A stretch of DNA of 21,050 nucleotides from Amoebophrya sp. AT5.2 (taxonomy: Eukaryota > Sar > Dinophyceae > Syndiniales > Amoebophryaceae), in contig RXOD01004522.1 in assembly GCA_005223375.1 (NCBI GenBank), positions 1 to 21,050 of the forward strand, given 5' to 3'. Under the pieces are notes generated by a model that saw only the letters and a program-made list of their open reading frames with translations, had not been told where the DNA came from and made no database searches. Below are positions 1 through 9,563 of this stretch, piece by piece (the first letter of the stretch is position 1; each line of letters opens with the position of its first letter). A program made the position numbers and the translations under genes.

Positions 1-118
1 GGCCAACCCGTACTGTTCCGGGCGGCAGCGCGTCCTTGTGATAAGGCCAAAAAACGCCCAAAACGGGCCAAAAAGGGGGCGCCCGTTTTTAAAAGATGCG
101 TCTAACAATGCATTTTTT
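1..118. other. 3' flank of gene G with a short hairpin
   Basis: This is non-coding sequence downstream of the stop of gene G. An inverted repeat with perfect 9-bp arms (AAAACGGGC at 60-68, GCCCGTTTT at 81-89) and a 12-nt loop lies 30-59 nt past the stop. It could fold in the 3' UTR. I see no canonical AATAAA signal that would decide the RNA end. Confidence 0.4.
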
Positions 119-3100
119 TTAGATGTAATGCAGTTGCTGTTGCTCTGCTTGTCCGATGAGATTTTTCTGGTCCACGACTACGGCGTTATCCCGGGTACTC
201 TGTGGTCGTTCTGCCGGCTCGGCCTGGGCCTGGGCCTGGAGATGCTGCGGGTTGTTTTGAGTCGGTGAGGCTGCTGGGTTCGCGGCTGCACCCACATTTT
301 GCGTCGCCGCCACGCTGCTCGGGATCTCCATCGAGGCCGCACGGGAGGTCACCGCTGTTCGACCAACCACGCTGGCCGCTTGCGAAGCGGCCGGAGGCTG
401 CAAGTGTCCGTCCGATGGGAATGAAAAATGCAATTCAGCTTTCGCACTGATTCCCGTCCCAGGTGGAGAAAAAACGAAGAAGCAAGGTATTCGCAAATCA
501 AAATCAATGTTGCTGTTCCATACCCAGAAAATGAAGATCGAGGACACAACATCATTGGTTTGGTAAGTATATCATTTTCATAACGTTATTCAAATTCCAT
601 GAATACAGGCAGCGCTTTTTGATCCTGGACTGCGGCACGGACATTTTGGCAGGGGTCATGGATCCGTCCCGGATTCGGGTGGGCCCACGGACACCCGGGC
701 CCGTTTTCGCACCGCCCCGTCTTCCAGAACGTGCACAGTGGCATGTTTTTCGGATTGGGATTGCCGAGTCCATCATTGGGCCCTGCTGCCCCCCGGCTGT
801 TACCTCCAGCTCCAGCCGGCCCGGTGCTCATGTTTGCGTTACAACTATTACTGTTCCCCGGCGGCGGCCCGCGGTTCATCTGGCCGTTCGCCACCACCGG
901 CCCATTCGCAGGATTCGGGTTGCCCAACACGACGGGCCCGGAGTTGGCATTAGCGGGATTCGGGCCTCTCGGATAGTTGCGGCCATTCCACTGCCGCTCC
1001 GCCGGTCCGGTATTGAACCGGTTCACCGGTGGCGGCTTCTCGGTGCAACCTGTGGCTTGTTCATTGATGGTGTGTGATGAAGATCGAAATTTCGCTCGAT
1101 ACTGCAGGAGACGAAGGACAGCTCGGACCTATCCAAAACAACGAGAATTATCATCGGTAAACAAGCAAAAACGAACGAAAATTCCCAACAATACCGGTCG
1201 GTAGTTGGTGCGCCCATTCGCAGTACTTCCCTTTCACGCAGTTCCCGCGCCACCAGAAACGGCACACGGAGTTGGGTGAAATAATCTCGCTGCATTGGAG
1301 ACCGTTTTCGTCGTTGTTACGGTTGTTGTAGCCCTGGCCGTTATTCCTCTGCTGATTGAGCGCATTGTCCTGCTCGAGGACCCTGATGCAGAGTGGGTTT
1401 GTGCATCCGCCTTTCTGAAGACTCGCTGGCAGGCCCGAAAGCAAAATGCCAACTCCAGCCCGAAGCGCACGTGAATGTAGGTACCACACCTAAATAGAAA
1501 ACATCATGCACTGGCGAAAAGTACCGTCCTCCCTTCTGACCTCCTCCGCGATTTTGGGCATAGTAGTCGTTGTTGCCGCCACCGCGAGCCGCTCCCATCG
1601 GCCCGTTGTTCATGTGCACCTGTCCCTCGAAGCTGTTCCCCCGGTTCCCATTCGGTCCAGCACCAGCGTTGTAGCTGTAACTGTTTCCTCCGTCCTGGAA
1701 CCGGCCCTGGCCTGCGTTCAGGTGACTTTGACTTTGATTCCCAACATGGCTCTGGCTGCTCCCAACGTGATCCTGCTGGTACCGACTTTGATGTGGTCCA
1801 GCTCGCCCACCGTTTCCACCCCCGTACGCAGCAGTTGTAGCGCTACCATTCATTTCGTACTGATCCCTCGGCCCGCTGCCTCCGGCTCCGACGATCATGT
1901 TGTCCCCGTGATTATAGCTACCGGCAGCACTGCTCCCCCTCGACCTTGTTCCACCTCCCCGCATGTCAATCGGCATAGAAGGAAACGGATCAGTGCTCTT
2001 GTTCCTGCTGTTGCTGCCCGGCGACATCAAAGTGTCCTGGTCCAGTTCCTCCGCGGCGCTCGACGCAGACGTCCCGGGATCAGCCTCCGACTGCGGCTCG
2101 GACACGATCTCCTGCGTCACGCGCCCCGCCCACACGTCGTCAGGCGTCTCGACACCTGTCATGCCTCCTGGGTGGCGGTGGAGCTAGAACAGAACTAAAC
2201 AAGGGCCTGGACCAGCATCAAAAATACAGCTATAAATATATCGGCAGATGAAAGAATAGTAATCGATGGAGAAAATGGACTATCTTCATCATACGGTCCA
2301 CTTCCTACCAGCTTTCAGCAGTGCCGACTGCGCTTCTTCCTCCCGCGAAACGCCCGACGCGTGTAGTTTCACCGCCCCCGGCGTGGTATCCCGAATTTCC
2401 ATCTGCCCCGCGACGAGGTTCTTGTCATCTTCGCCGACGGCAGCGCATTGCGCTCCGATACCCCCGGACGCGACGTTGCTGCTGCTGTAATCCTGGTCGT
2501 CTTGTGGAACCTGCTTAGCCTGTTGGGCAGGGGGTTTGCTGGGTTCCTCCATGTCCTCGGAGCAACAAGAGCCGGAATCTTCAAACGCCCTGCTGGTGAT
2601 CGACGTGGTCGGTTCGTCCGCGCAAGTGGATGTCACGGTCGATTTCGCGGATATGGTGGGGCCAGCTGGTGAGAAAGTAGGCGAGCGGCAAGTGAAATTT
2701 TTTTTGCGGGGGTCTTCGGGGTCCCCTTTGGTGGTCCTCAGACGAGGTCTGCCGTGTTAGGAGCAAGCGCGGCTTTCTGTGGTCGGCAGGCCTGGCAACC
2801 TTGCACCACCACCCCACAGCTAACAACGAGCAAAACGCCTCTCTAGGAGATGTCTCTTTGTGCCTCTGCCTACTTTCAAGCTCTAGCATCATTCTAGCCA
2901 CTGACTTTCCATGGCCTTCCTTTCCCTCCAAGTGGCTCACTGGTCTCCCTGCCGCACGTTCTCCCCGCAATCAATGGGGCATCTCCGAAACCACCCGGCA
3001 CTTCGCGCCAGGCGGTGCAGAGCGCCTTGACGCAGTCGCCAGCCAAGTGCGTGGTTGTAGTGGGGACCCATTGCCTACTACTAGCTTACCCGTTGCTCAC

Positions 3101-5443
3101 TTTACGCTTACCGTTACCATCACCATCTGGTCCCCTCCTAGTAGACTGGGACCCGGACTTGCTGGTGCCCGTTCCGCTTCCGTCGTTGGCAGTAGAAGCT
3201 TCCCCAGGAGCGAGCTTCATGCTCATCTTCTTCGTCAGAACCACCGGTATAGCCCTCCTGCCTACCGAATCCTTTGTACTGGCCACGCTCGCTGAGGCAG
3301 GAGTCAGCGAGCCTCCGCAAACGGACGCGCCAGGATGATCTCCCCCAGTGTGGTTGGAACCCGGCTTGAACGGCGATTTCGTGGCGGCAGTGGACGACTT
3401 CGACGCCTTGTGAAGTTTTGCCTTCTCGGGGGTCTTGCCGGGAGAGGTCTTGTTTACGGACAGAGGCGGGAACTCGACGAGATCCACTCCACCAAGGTCC
3501 TGGTCCTGCTCCACCTCGCCGTCCGATTTGCAAACGGACACGGAGCCGGACTTCTGGGAACGGGCGTCGCAGTCCTTTCCGCTGGAGTACTGTTCGTGCG
3601 ATGCGTAGGATGTAGATGAAGTCCCGGAGCGGGAGCCGGGGTTCGGATTGCAATTGCTGGGACCGCCGGCCGTCAAGGTGCAGTTCTTGGAACCGCCACT
3701 CATGGCGGCGGTATTGTCGGAAAAGTATCTGATAGATTGTAGTTGGCATCTTCATCATGTTGCAAGCCAATTGCACCGTGCGAAAACAATGGCGTCCCGA
3801 ATCGTTCTTGCGGCAAGTAGCGGCTCTTTTTCTTTTATCATTGGGTTGCGTAGGTATAGCAGGTATTCTCCAGGAACATGAAAACCGAATCGATTCCACG
3901 AAAGCCAGAACACAATTTGGAAGTACTACCCGCTGTCTTTGTCGCCGTAGCCGCTTCCGTTGTACTTTCCACCCTTCCCTCCTTTTCCGCCAAAGCCCGC
4001 GTCACGCCCGCCCTTGTTGCTAAAGTAGCGGTCGCCGTGATCGAAGAAATCCTGTGCGTTTTTATTCGCTCCCTTGCCCCAACACTTTCCATTATTGGTC
4101 CCAAACTTCCCCTTGTTTCCACCCGTCCTCCCCATCACCGCCGCGTCGAAGTCGATGAGCTGCTGCTTTTCTGTCCCAGTGCAGTCGTTCATTCCGTCCT
4201 TACCGTTGGTGTAAAAGAAACCACCACCGCCGTTTGTAATTCCGCCGCTGGTGCCCTTATTTCCGCTTTCGCTGCAGCCCTTCATCCCAGCGTTCATCAT
4301 CAAGTTCATATTACTCATCCCGTTGTTGATATTGACATTTCCAATTCCTTCGTTGTTCATCGAGTTCAACATACTATCTCCTCCCGCTCCACTGTTACCG
4401 CCCTTTGCCGCACAACTGCCCCCCCGTTCGAGTCCGGGCGGTGCAGGACTGGAGCCTTTTTGGCCGTTCGTTCCCGCATCGTACATTCCCGGGTCCTGCA
4501 GCTGCACCTGCTGGTGATCGAGGACGGACGAGTGCCCTAACAGATCGGCTCGATCGATCTTTCGCTTTCCGGCGCGGCACTGGGGCATCATCTGAAACTG
4601 AAAGTACTCCTGCGGCGTCTCCTCGCGACCACCAGGAGGTCTGGAGGTTGCGGGCAGCTGCTGGCACAACTGCTGGTCTAGTTGTAGGGTCGAAGCAGCG
4701 CATTGGTAAGACTCGATCGCGTCCATCGGAAGCGACCCATCCTGGTCCATCACGTCCCCGTAGTGGTACGCACCGTCCTCGGACGGGTCGAGCAGCTCCT
4801 CTGTCAGTTAGATCATGAGGACGGTTGGAGTTGCAGATGGCGACGTCGACACATGAAACACTAAGTAGAAATAGTACTCCCCGCAGTACGCCCAAACAAA
4901 GGCATAGTCGGAAGTCCAAACAAAGAAACAGTACCCGCCGCAGTACGCCAACGCCAAACAAAGATATAGAAGAAAAAATCGAGCACCCTGTCCTCTGAGC
5001 ATCCACTTATTCCGCTCCATCGCAGCGTACGAGCTGTTTCCGCCCATCGCGCTACCGACTCCGTTTGTCGTCGTGGACGAGGGTCCTCCAGGGGGGGCGG
5101 TAGCCATGATCATAGCTCCGGTCTGACCCCCGTTCATGTTGCTGTTCCCAAGGACTATGTTGCTGTTAACATTGTTCTGCATCGCGTGATACTGGTCTGC
5201 GGGCACTGCGTAAAACACCTGCGGCTGCTGACTCGTTGCCGCTCCACCGCCTCCGAGCTGGGCGATTGGGGCCTGCGAAAGCGGATTCGCTCCTGCTGGT
5301 GCGCCCTGGACGCCAGAGGCGATCATCATGTTCATGCCGGTTGTTGAGAGGAAAGGGCCCGCCGAGTGCTCCTGTGGAAGGTAACACGACCCGTCATCCC
5401 ACGACCCGTCAGCACCAATCATGTTGGCGTCCGCAGCAAACAT
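119..5443 (-). CDS. Large CCCH zinc-finger protein, 8 exons (gene G)
   Basis: I assembled exons 5443-4987, 4800-3930, 3728-3090, 2748-2309, 2155-1525, 1382-1195, 1049-607 and 397-119. Every junction is GT-AG and phase-compatible, giving 1315 residues. Two CCCH fingers of spacing C-X7-C-X5-C-X3-H are clear: C1053, C1061, C1067, H1071 and C1181, C1189, C1195, H1199. Such fingers usually bind single-stranded RNA, so a role in mRNA handling is inferred. The rest is low complexity: Asn/Met/Gly-rich at the N-terminus, Gly/Lys-rich around 400-440, Ser/Thr/Lys-rich in exon 3, Gly/Asn/Arg/Gln-rich in exon 5, and Ala/Gln/Pro-rich in exon 8. The start is the first ATG in an otherwise open frame. Two junctions are uncertain. 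Exon 5 could start at 2167 instead of 2155. Exon 6 could start upstream of 1382, which would add a short Cys-containing stretch. No family closer than 'CCCH protein' is recognised. Confidence 0.7.
4801..4986 (-). other. Intron 1 of gene G, carrying an internal tandem duplication
   Basis: The intron starts GTGCTC and ends GACAG. Without splicing the frame would run through it into a stop before exon 2. It holds two related copies, 4868-4901 and 4925-4963 on the plus strand, each containing a GCAGTACGCC core and ending in AAACAAAG. A third partial AAACAAAG copy sits between them. Confidence 0.6.
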
Positions 5444-5822
5444 CTTGCTATATTTATCTACAGTACTTGAGTAAGTATCTTTGAGAGAAGTTGAAGAGAG
5501 TGCCCTTATCCTTGGTCGAAACAAAGCGGGATAAACTATCTCAAGGTAAAACTATTTCTAACGTAATGCACGATATGTTTCTTATAAGGTGACGCCGTAA
5601 GTTTTCTTTAGTGCTAGTCGAGCGCTTTAGTCTTAGTGCAGGACGTCTTGTAATCGGTTTTCGTCCTATCAGTTTTTATTGTGACTTGATCGCATCGCAA
5701 TCGCGTTTACGGCTCTCTCGGGTCCAGGCTCAGCGTCGGACTTTTCTAGTGGTGTACTTATGTCGGGGGAATTAGCAGAGGCTACGAACCTTGCGTACGT
5801 TAGGCTAACTAAGGACTAACTA

Positions 5823-5840
5823 CTTGAGCCAAAATGGCTA
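5823..5840 (-). other. Relict dinoflagellate spliced-leader sequence
   Basis: Read on the minus strand this is TAGCCATTTTGGCTCAAG. It is identical to the last 18 nt of the dinoflagellate spliced leader as I recall it (DCCGTAGCCATTTTGGCTCAAG). The upstream bases have diverged (CAT where the leader has CCG). It has the same orientation as gene G and lies 380 nt before its ATG. It is followed by TAGTTAG rather than a G plus GT donor, so it does not look like an active spliced-leader RNA gene. In dinoflagellates such genomic relicts are known from reinserted trans-spliced cDNAs; that origin is inference here. Confidence 0.7.
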
Positions 5841-5988
5841 ATGTGTACTTATAAATAAAACGTTGTCTTGTATTGGATGGCTTCCTTCATAAATTGTGTA
5901 GGACAAGGACAGTCGTAACGTAAGAACCAAAGAGCTCCTCCTACCGCTTTCTTAGGAAATTGTGAGAATCAGACGAGTGGAAATCATT

Positions 5989-6012
5989 CAGAACGCGCGG
6001 CAGAACGCGCGG
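5989..6012. repeat. Two perfect 12-bp tandem copies
   Basis: The unit CAGAACGCGCGG occurs twice without a gap, at 5989-6000 and 6001-6012, in the 3' flank of gene F. No function is evident. Confidence 0.85.
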
Positions 6013-6434
6013 ATTATATCAGAAACAAACCCAGTTCAACATCTGGCAGTCTCTTTTTCGAACGCGCCGCATTGATTCTTCACAATGAGGAGGATGGATC
6101 CGACGCAGTCACTAGGTGCTGGGGGTAACCATCTATGACCAGAAGACGTTGCAATGCGAATGCTGTGATGCTGAATACCAGCTACTGCTTCTGAACACTC
6201 GGAGTGCAGGATAAGGTGCTTTGTCAAGCGGCGCCAACATGATCTGTTCACTCCAATAGCTTCCACCATCTTGACGCGGGGATCGACACTGCGCCTCAGA
6301 CAAGGATTGTGACGAGGGAAAAAATGACACCATTAAGAGTCAACGCTTTCTCTCAATCGAAATTTTAATTTTAATTTTGTCCGCGATTTTAGTAGTGTCC
6401 TGCGAAGTGCTTCCGCTTCTCGTAGCTACTTTTT

Positions 6435-8956
6435 TTACTCCTCCACGGAGAGCCCCAAGCGGTCGCGTTCCAACGGCTCATAGGCAGACATGAACTTCTC
6501 AATGGCGCCAAATTTCCCGCGGTTCCATCCGTCCTGTAAAAAAGTATTCGTTGCGTATTACAAAGACCGAAAATGAAAGTCAAACTTGGTTGTTGCCGAT
6601 GTCGACCTCAATTGATGTGTCCCTTGGAAATTCCTGAGTTGACCACCTCGGCCTGAGTCTACAGTGATCACAGGGTCTGCTCCTGTCGATTGGAGTTGGA
6701 CCGAGGAACTCAGAACGCACACGACGAAGTTTCACGAGTCGCATCAGTATGCATGAAGATGTAAATTTCAATTTGGATGAAAGTTTAAGGGTTATTATTC
6801 CTCCGCATCTACTATTACTGGGGTACCTCCGTCTTCACCATGAGTTTGTGGTTGACGGAAGCAGTTCATCATCCAAGGGAAAGGTCGGCACACGCCGGGA
6901 AGCTCGAAAACTAGGAGAGGAGAGCTGATCCTTGCAATCTACTCTGCCCCGAACGCCGGGTCAGAGAGATGGGAAGGCGAACCTGGTGTCCCTGCCGAGA
7001 CAACCCGCCGACTCCACGACCAGCTATATTATGGTGTCCGGTCGTCGTGCGGGGTAGGTCGCTACCGACTGCAAAAAGAGAGACCACATGGAGCGACACC
7101 GACATCTCTGAGAAGAAAACAGAGCCTCTAGTTTTCCCCAGGCCCAGCCCATGACAGTGGTCAAGAAATGCGAACGGTCATCGGTGAGAGCTGTGACCTT
7201 GGACGGAAGAGAAGGGAGAGACTTCTATGAAAAATATTGAAATTTATATTTATCCCTTCATAGCTACGATTAGGTACCTCCGTCTTCGCCATGAGTTTGT
7301 GGTTGACGATTTCGAGCTCGACGAGGGAGTGGCCGTACTTGTAAAAGCCCTTGTTGATCCTGACAAACGGCACCGCTGACCCGGTCGAGTTGTAAAACTC
7401 GGCGAGGCGGTTGTCCACCGGATCCCGCGTGTCCAGTGGGGTGTATGGTACCTGTCGTTCGATTAGGAGCGCATACGAAAGTATTTTTAAGGGCGCTTTC
7501 TAAAGTAGTACAGTCATGAGACATACGAAAGTATTTCTAAAGTAGTACAGTCATGAGACACCAAAGCCAACAACTTTCGGGCGGGTACATCAAATACCAC
7601 TGGCTTCGTGCTCGCGTAGAACCTTGACACGTTGGTCTGCTTCGTGCTGCGCGAGCTTGTACTCTGTTTTTCGTATTTTTCAATCGATACAAAAGCGAAT
7701 CCATCACACGTCAGACAGCCACAGAAGATAGCTAGTACCCAGTTGTGGATCGATCATCCTAAGCATGAGCGGCGTGAACAACATTTCTCATTCTCTGTAC
7801 CGATATAATGAAGCAACGCGAATGAAATTTCCCCTACCATTTGCGAGTATCTGGAGCTGTTATTTGCTTCGTATTGCATCTGCGTCGGCATCGCGCCACC
7901 CGCGGCTCCGTACATCCCTACATGCACTTGCGAGGGCTGCTTCCGCGCTCCCCCCTGCTGCTGGTGCCCCTGCCCCTGCCCCTGCCCCTGCGAAGCTGCG
8001 CTAACCACTCCGCCCGCAGCTTCATAGTCTTCCACTACTCGCCGCAAGTACTCGATCTCTCTTGCTTGTTCGCCGTTCTCCATCTCTAGCTCCGCCACGC
8101 GCGCCTCCAGCCGCCGGACGTCGGCGTCGTAATTGCGGCGCTTCACAACCGACGAGGGCTCGCGCGCGTTTGGGGCGGTTGAGGAGGTTGCTCCACCAGA
8201 AAAGGAAGTTCCTGCCGTGGCGGCGCGCATCGTACCGGTGGTACCCGCAGCTGCTGCTCCCGCTGAGGACGGGGGTAGTACTCCTACACCTGGACCTGCT
8301 TTTTGGTGAGGATGCACCACGCCGCTAGATCGCATCTGGTGGCCGAGAACATCCGAGGAAGATGCAGGCTGCATCACCACATGCTGCGGAACCGAATACG
8401 AAGCCTGGGGTGCCGCGGTGAGATTGTGGCTTGCGAAGGGATTTCTGCTCACGGACCCAAGCTGCACAGGCTGCATCATTGGCGGCGGAAAATGGCCCCT
8501 GCAGAGGTGTTAAATCGGATGCGGACATGCAACGACTCAATGAAATATCGATGAGAATGAGGAGGATGATGAGACTCGCCTCTGCGGCGCTCCAAGCACA
8601 GATAAAAAACCGCAAGGTAAAATTATGAGCCTGGAGGGAGTACTTCCCCGCAGGAGGGGGTCCACCAGGTGAGGCTGGTGTTTCTGCAGCCCGGGGCTGC
8701 CTGACCATGTTGATGAGAATGGATATGGAAATGGATGCGCCAAATTACGTAAAACGAGAGGTATTTTTTAATGAAACACTGGATGCAGTTACTTACTTAA
8801 GTACCTTGTCAAATCGGGCGGCGTCTGGACGGCTGGCGGGTATTGTGCGGGCGGCATGGACACGGGCGCGCCGAGGCTCACAGCAGGTAGCGGTGGCTGT
8901 GGCGGTAGCCCAGCGAAGGGGCGCGGTTGCAGCCCCATGTATGGTTGCTGCATCAT
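6435..8956 (-). CDS. Coiled-coil protein with conserved-looking C-terminal module, 5 exons (gene F)
   Basis: Exons are 8956-8805, 8700-8644, 8498-7838, 7451-7278 and 6533-6435. All junctions are GT-AG and in phase, giving 380 residues. Residues 1-115 are Pro/Gln/Met-rich and the following stretch is Ala/Gly/Ser/Thr-rich. A basic start (KRR) leads into a heptad-like coiled coil at about 194-229, then a Gln-Gly repeat at about 239-248. Residues 291-380, encoded by exons 4 and 5, differ in character: ordered, aromatic and charged, with motifs such as GFYKYGHSLVELEIVNHKL and DGWNRGKFGAIEKFM. This part looks like a folded domain, but I cannot name it. Exons 4-5 could belong to a separate gene, but the exon 3 to exon 4 junction is phase 0 on both sides and no start codon precedes exon 4. 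The first ATG is followed directly by a second one. Confidence 0.62.
6534..7277 (-). other. Intron 4 of gene F, containing a partial copy of exon 4
   Basis: At 744 bp this is the longest intron here. It runs from GTACCTAATC to a T-rich tract and ACAG. At 6822-6857 it carries a copy of 7273-7308, the end of exon 4 plus the donor site, with 35 of 36 bases identical. The copy is followed by in-frame stops, so it is a pseudo-exon. Confidence 0.6.
6822..6857 (-). repeat. Duplicated exon-4 end and splice donor
   Basis: 36 bp match 7273-7308 with one mismatch, 451 bp apart and in direct orientation. Both include the codons VNHKLM, TE and the GTACC donor. Flanking similarity fades on both sides, suggesting an older, longer duplication. 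Confidence 0.8.
7452..7837 (-). other. Intron 3 of gene F, with tandem duplication
   Basis: The intron runs from GTAGGG to GACGACAG, 386 bp, phase 0. It holds two adjacent copies of one sequence at 7472-7521 and 7522-7558. The first copy has a 13-bp insertion that creates the 50 versus 37 bp difference. Confidence 0.6.
7472..7558. repeat. Imperfect tandem duplication in an intron
   Basis: Copies at 7472-7521 (50 bp) and 7522-7558 (37 bp) share CATACGAAAGTATTT at one end and CTAAAGTAGTACAGTCATGA at the other. The longer one has extra bases (TTTAAGGGCGCTT) in the middle. Confidence 0.85.
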
Positions 8957-9563
8957 TCTTCGGTGGTCGTGAAGACGCCGGTAATCTAGATACTTAGTTC
9001 TACCTTCGCAAAACTTCGTTATATTTCTTTTCTAGTCGACTCAGCGTCTGGCTCTGGGCCTAGTATCCTTGCTACGGGTGAATGCAGTCCAGATACACTC
9101 GGCGTATTCACTTTGGCTGACGCCTGCCGTGTCGGCATCCGTATCAACGCACGCTTAAAGATCCACGTTGCAGTCTCCGTTTTGCAGTCTCACCTTGCTT
9201 GTTAGTACCACGTTGAAATTGACCGATGCTTACGGTGGCGCCAGTGGCTACTCGATAATTTCTTAGGGTAATCAATGCTGTAGCTGTGGCTGCAACACAG
9301 TAAAATCAAAACGAAAGCTCCAAGGGGTCTTTCCGCAAGCTGCCGCGACCCTTTCCAAAAGGAGGTTTTTTCTTTGGAGCGACACTGCGGAATTATAGCT
9401 GTTGTTGAAACAGTAGTCAGTGCAATCTTTCTGCGCCGTGGACGTCACGTCATCTCCATTTTTCGTAGAGCTTGTGCCTTGCAGACTTCAGGCCGGCTTG
9501 GCCAACCGCGACAGCTACAGTAGCTGCTAGTCTGATCATTGCTGACACAGCTTCCCAGCTGCT
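8957..9563. other. Gap between genes E and F, with one structured segment
   Basis: About 600 bp without a credible ORF, holding the 3' flank of gene E and the 5' flank of gene F. The only structure I see is the foldable segment at 9317-9380. Confidence 0.5.
9317..9380 (+). other. Foldable 64-nt segment
   Basis: Outer arms GCTCCAAGG (9317-9325) and CTTTGGAGC (9372-9380) pair over 9 bp with one G-T wobble on the plus strand. Inside lie GGGTC/GACCC and TCC-AAAA-GGA, so a branched fold is possible. The wobble favours the plus-strand RNA, opposite to the genes. No RNA family is recognised. Confidence 0.25.

Larger units (their letters stand above)
5444..6434. other. Gap between genes F and G, no coding sequence seen
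   Basis: This stretch of about 990 bp holds the 3' flank of gene F and the 5' flank of gene G. No ORF in it looks like protein. It contains the spliced-leader-like sequence at 5823-5840 and a 12-bp tandem pair at 5989-6012. It also contains T/A-rich stretches such as the repeated TTTTAA units near 6363-6377. No promoter motif is convincing. Confidence 0.5.

Noticed and set aside
1384..1410. Short Cys-containing stretch (KGGCTNPLC) upstream of the first CCCH finger as an extra exon part
   Set aside because: Including it needs a donor in a different phase; the GTAC donor with the acceptor at 1383 fits both phase and signals better.
4380..4450. GTTCGAGTCC, similar to a tRNA B box
   Set aside because: It lies in a clear coding exon of gene G and there is no cloverleaf around it.
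5823..5880. Active spliced-leader RNA gene
   Set aside because: The leader match is not followed by a G plus GT donor, and I see no Sm-site-like tract downstream on the same strand at a suitable distance.
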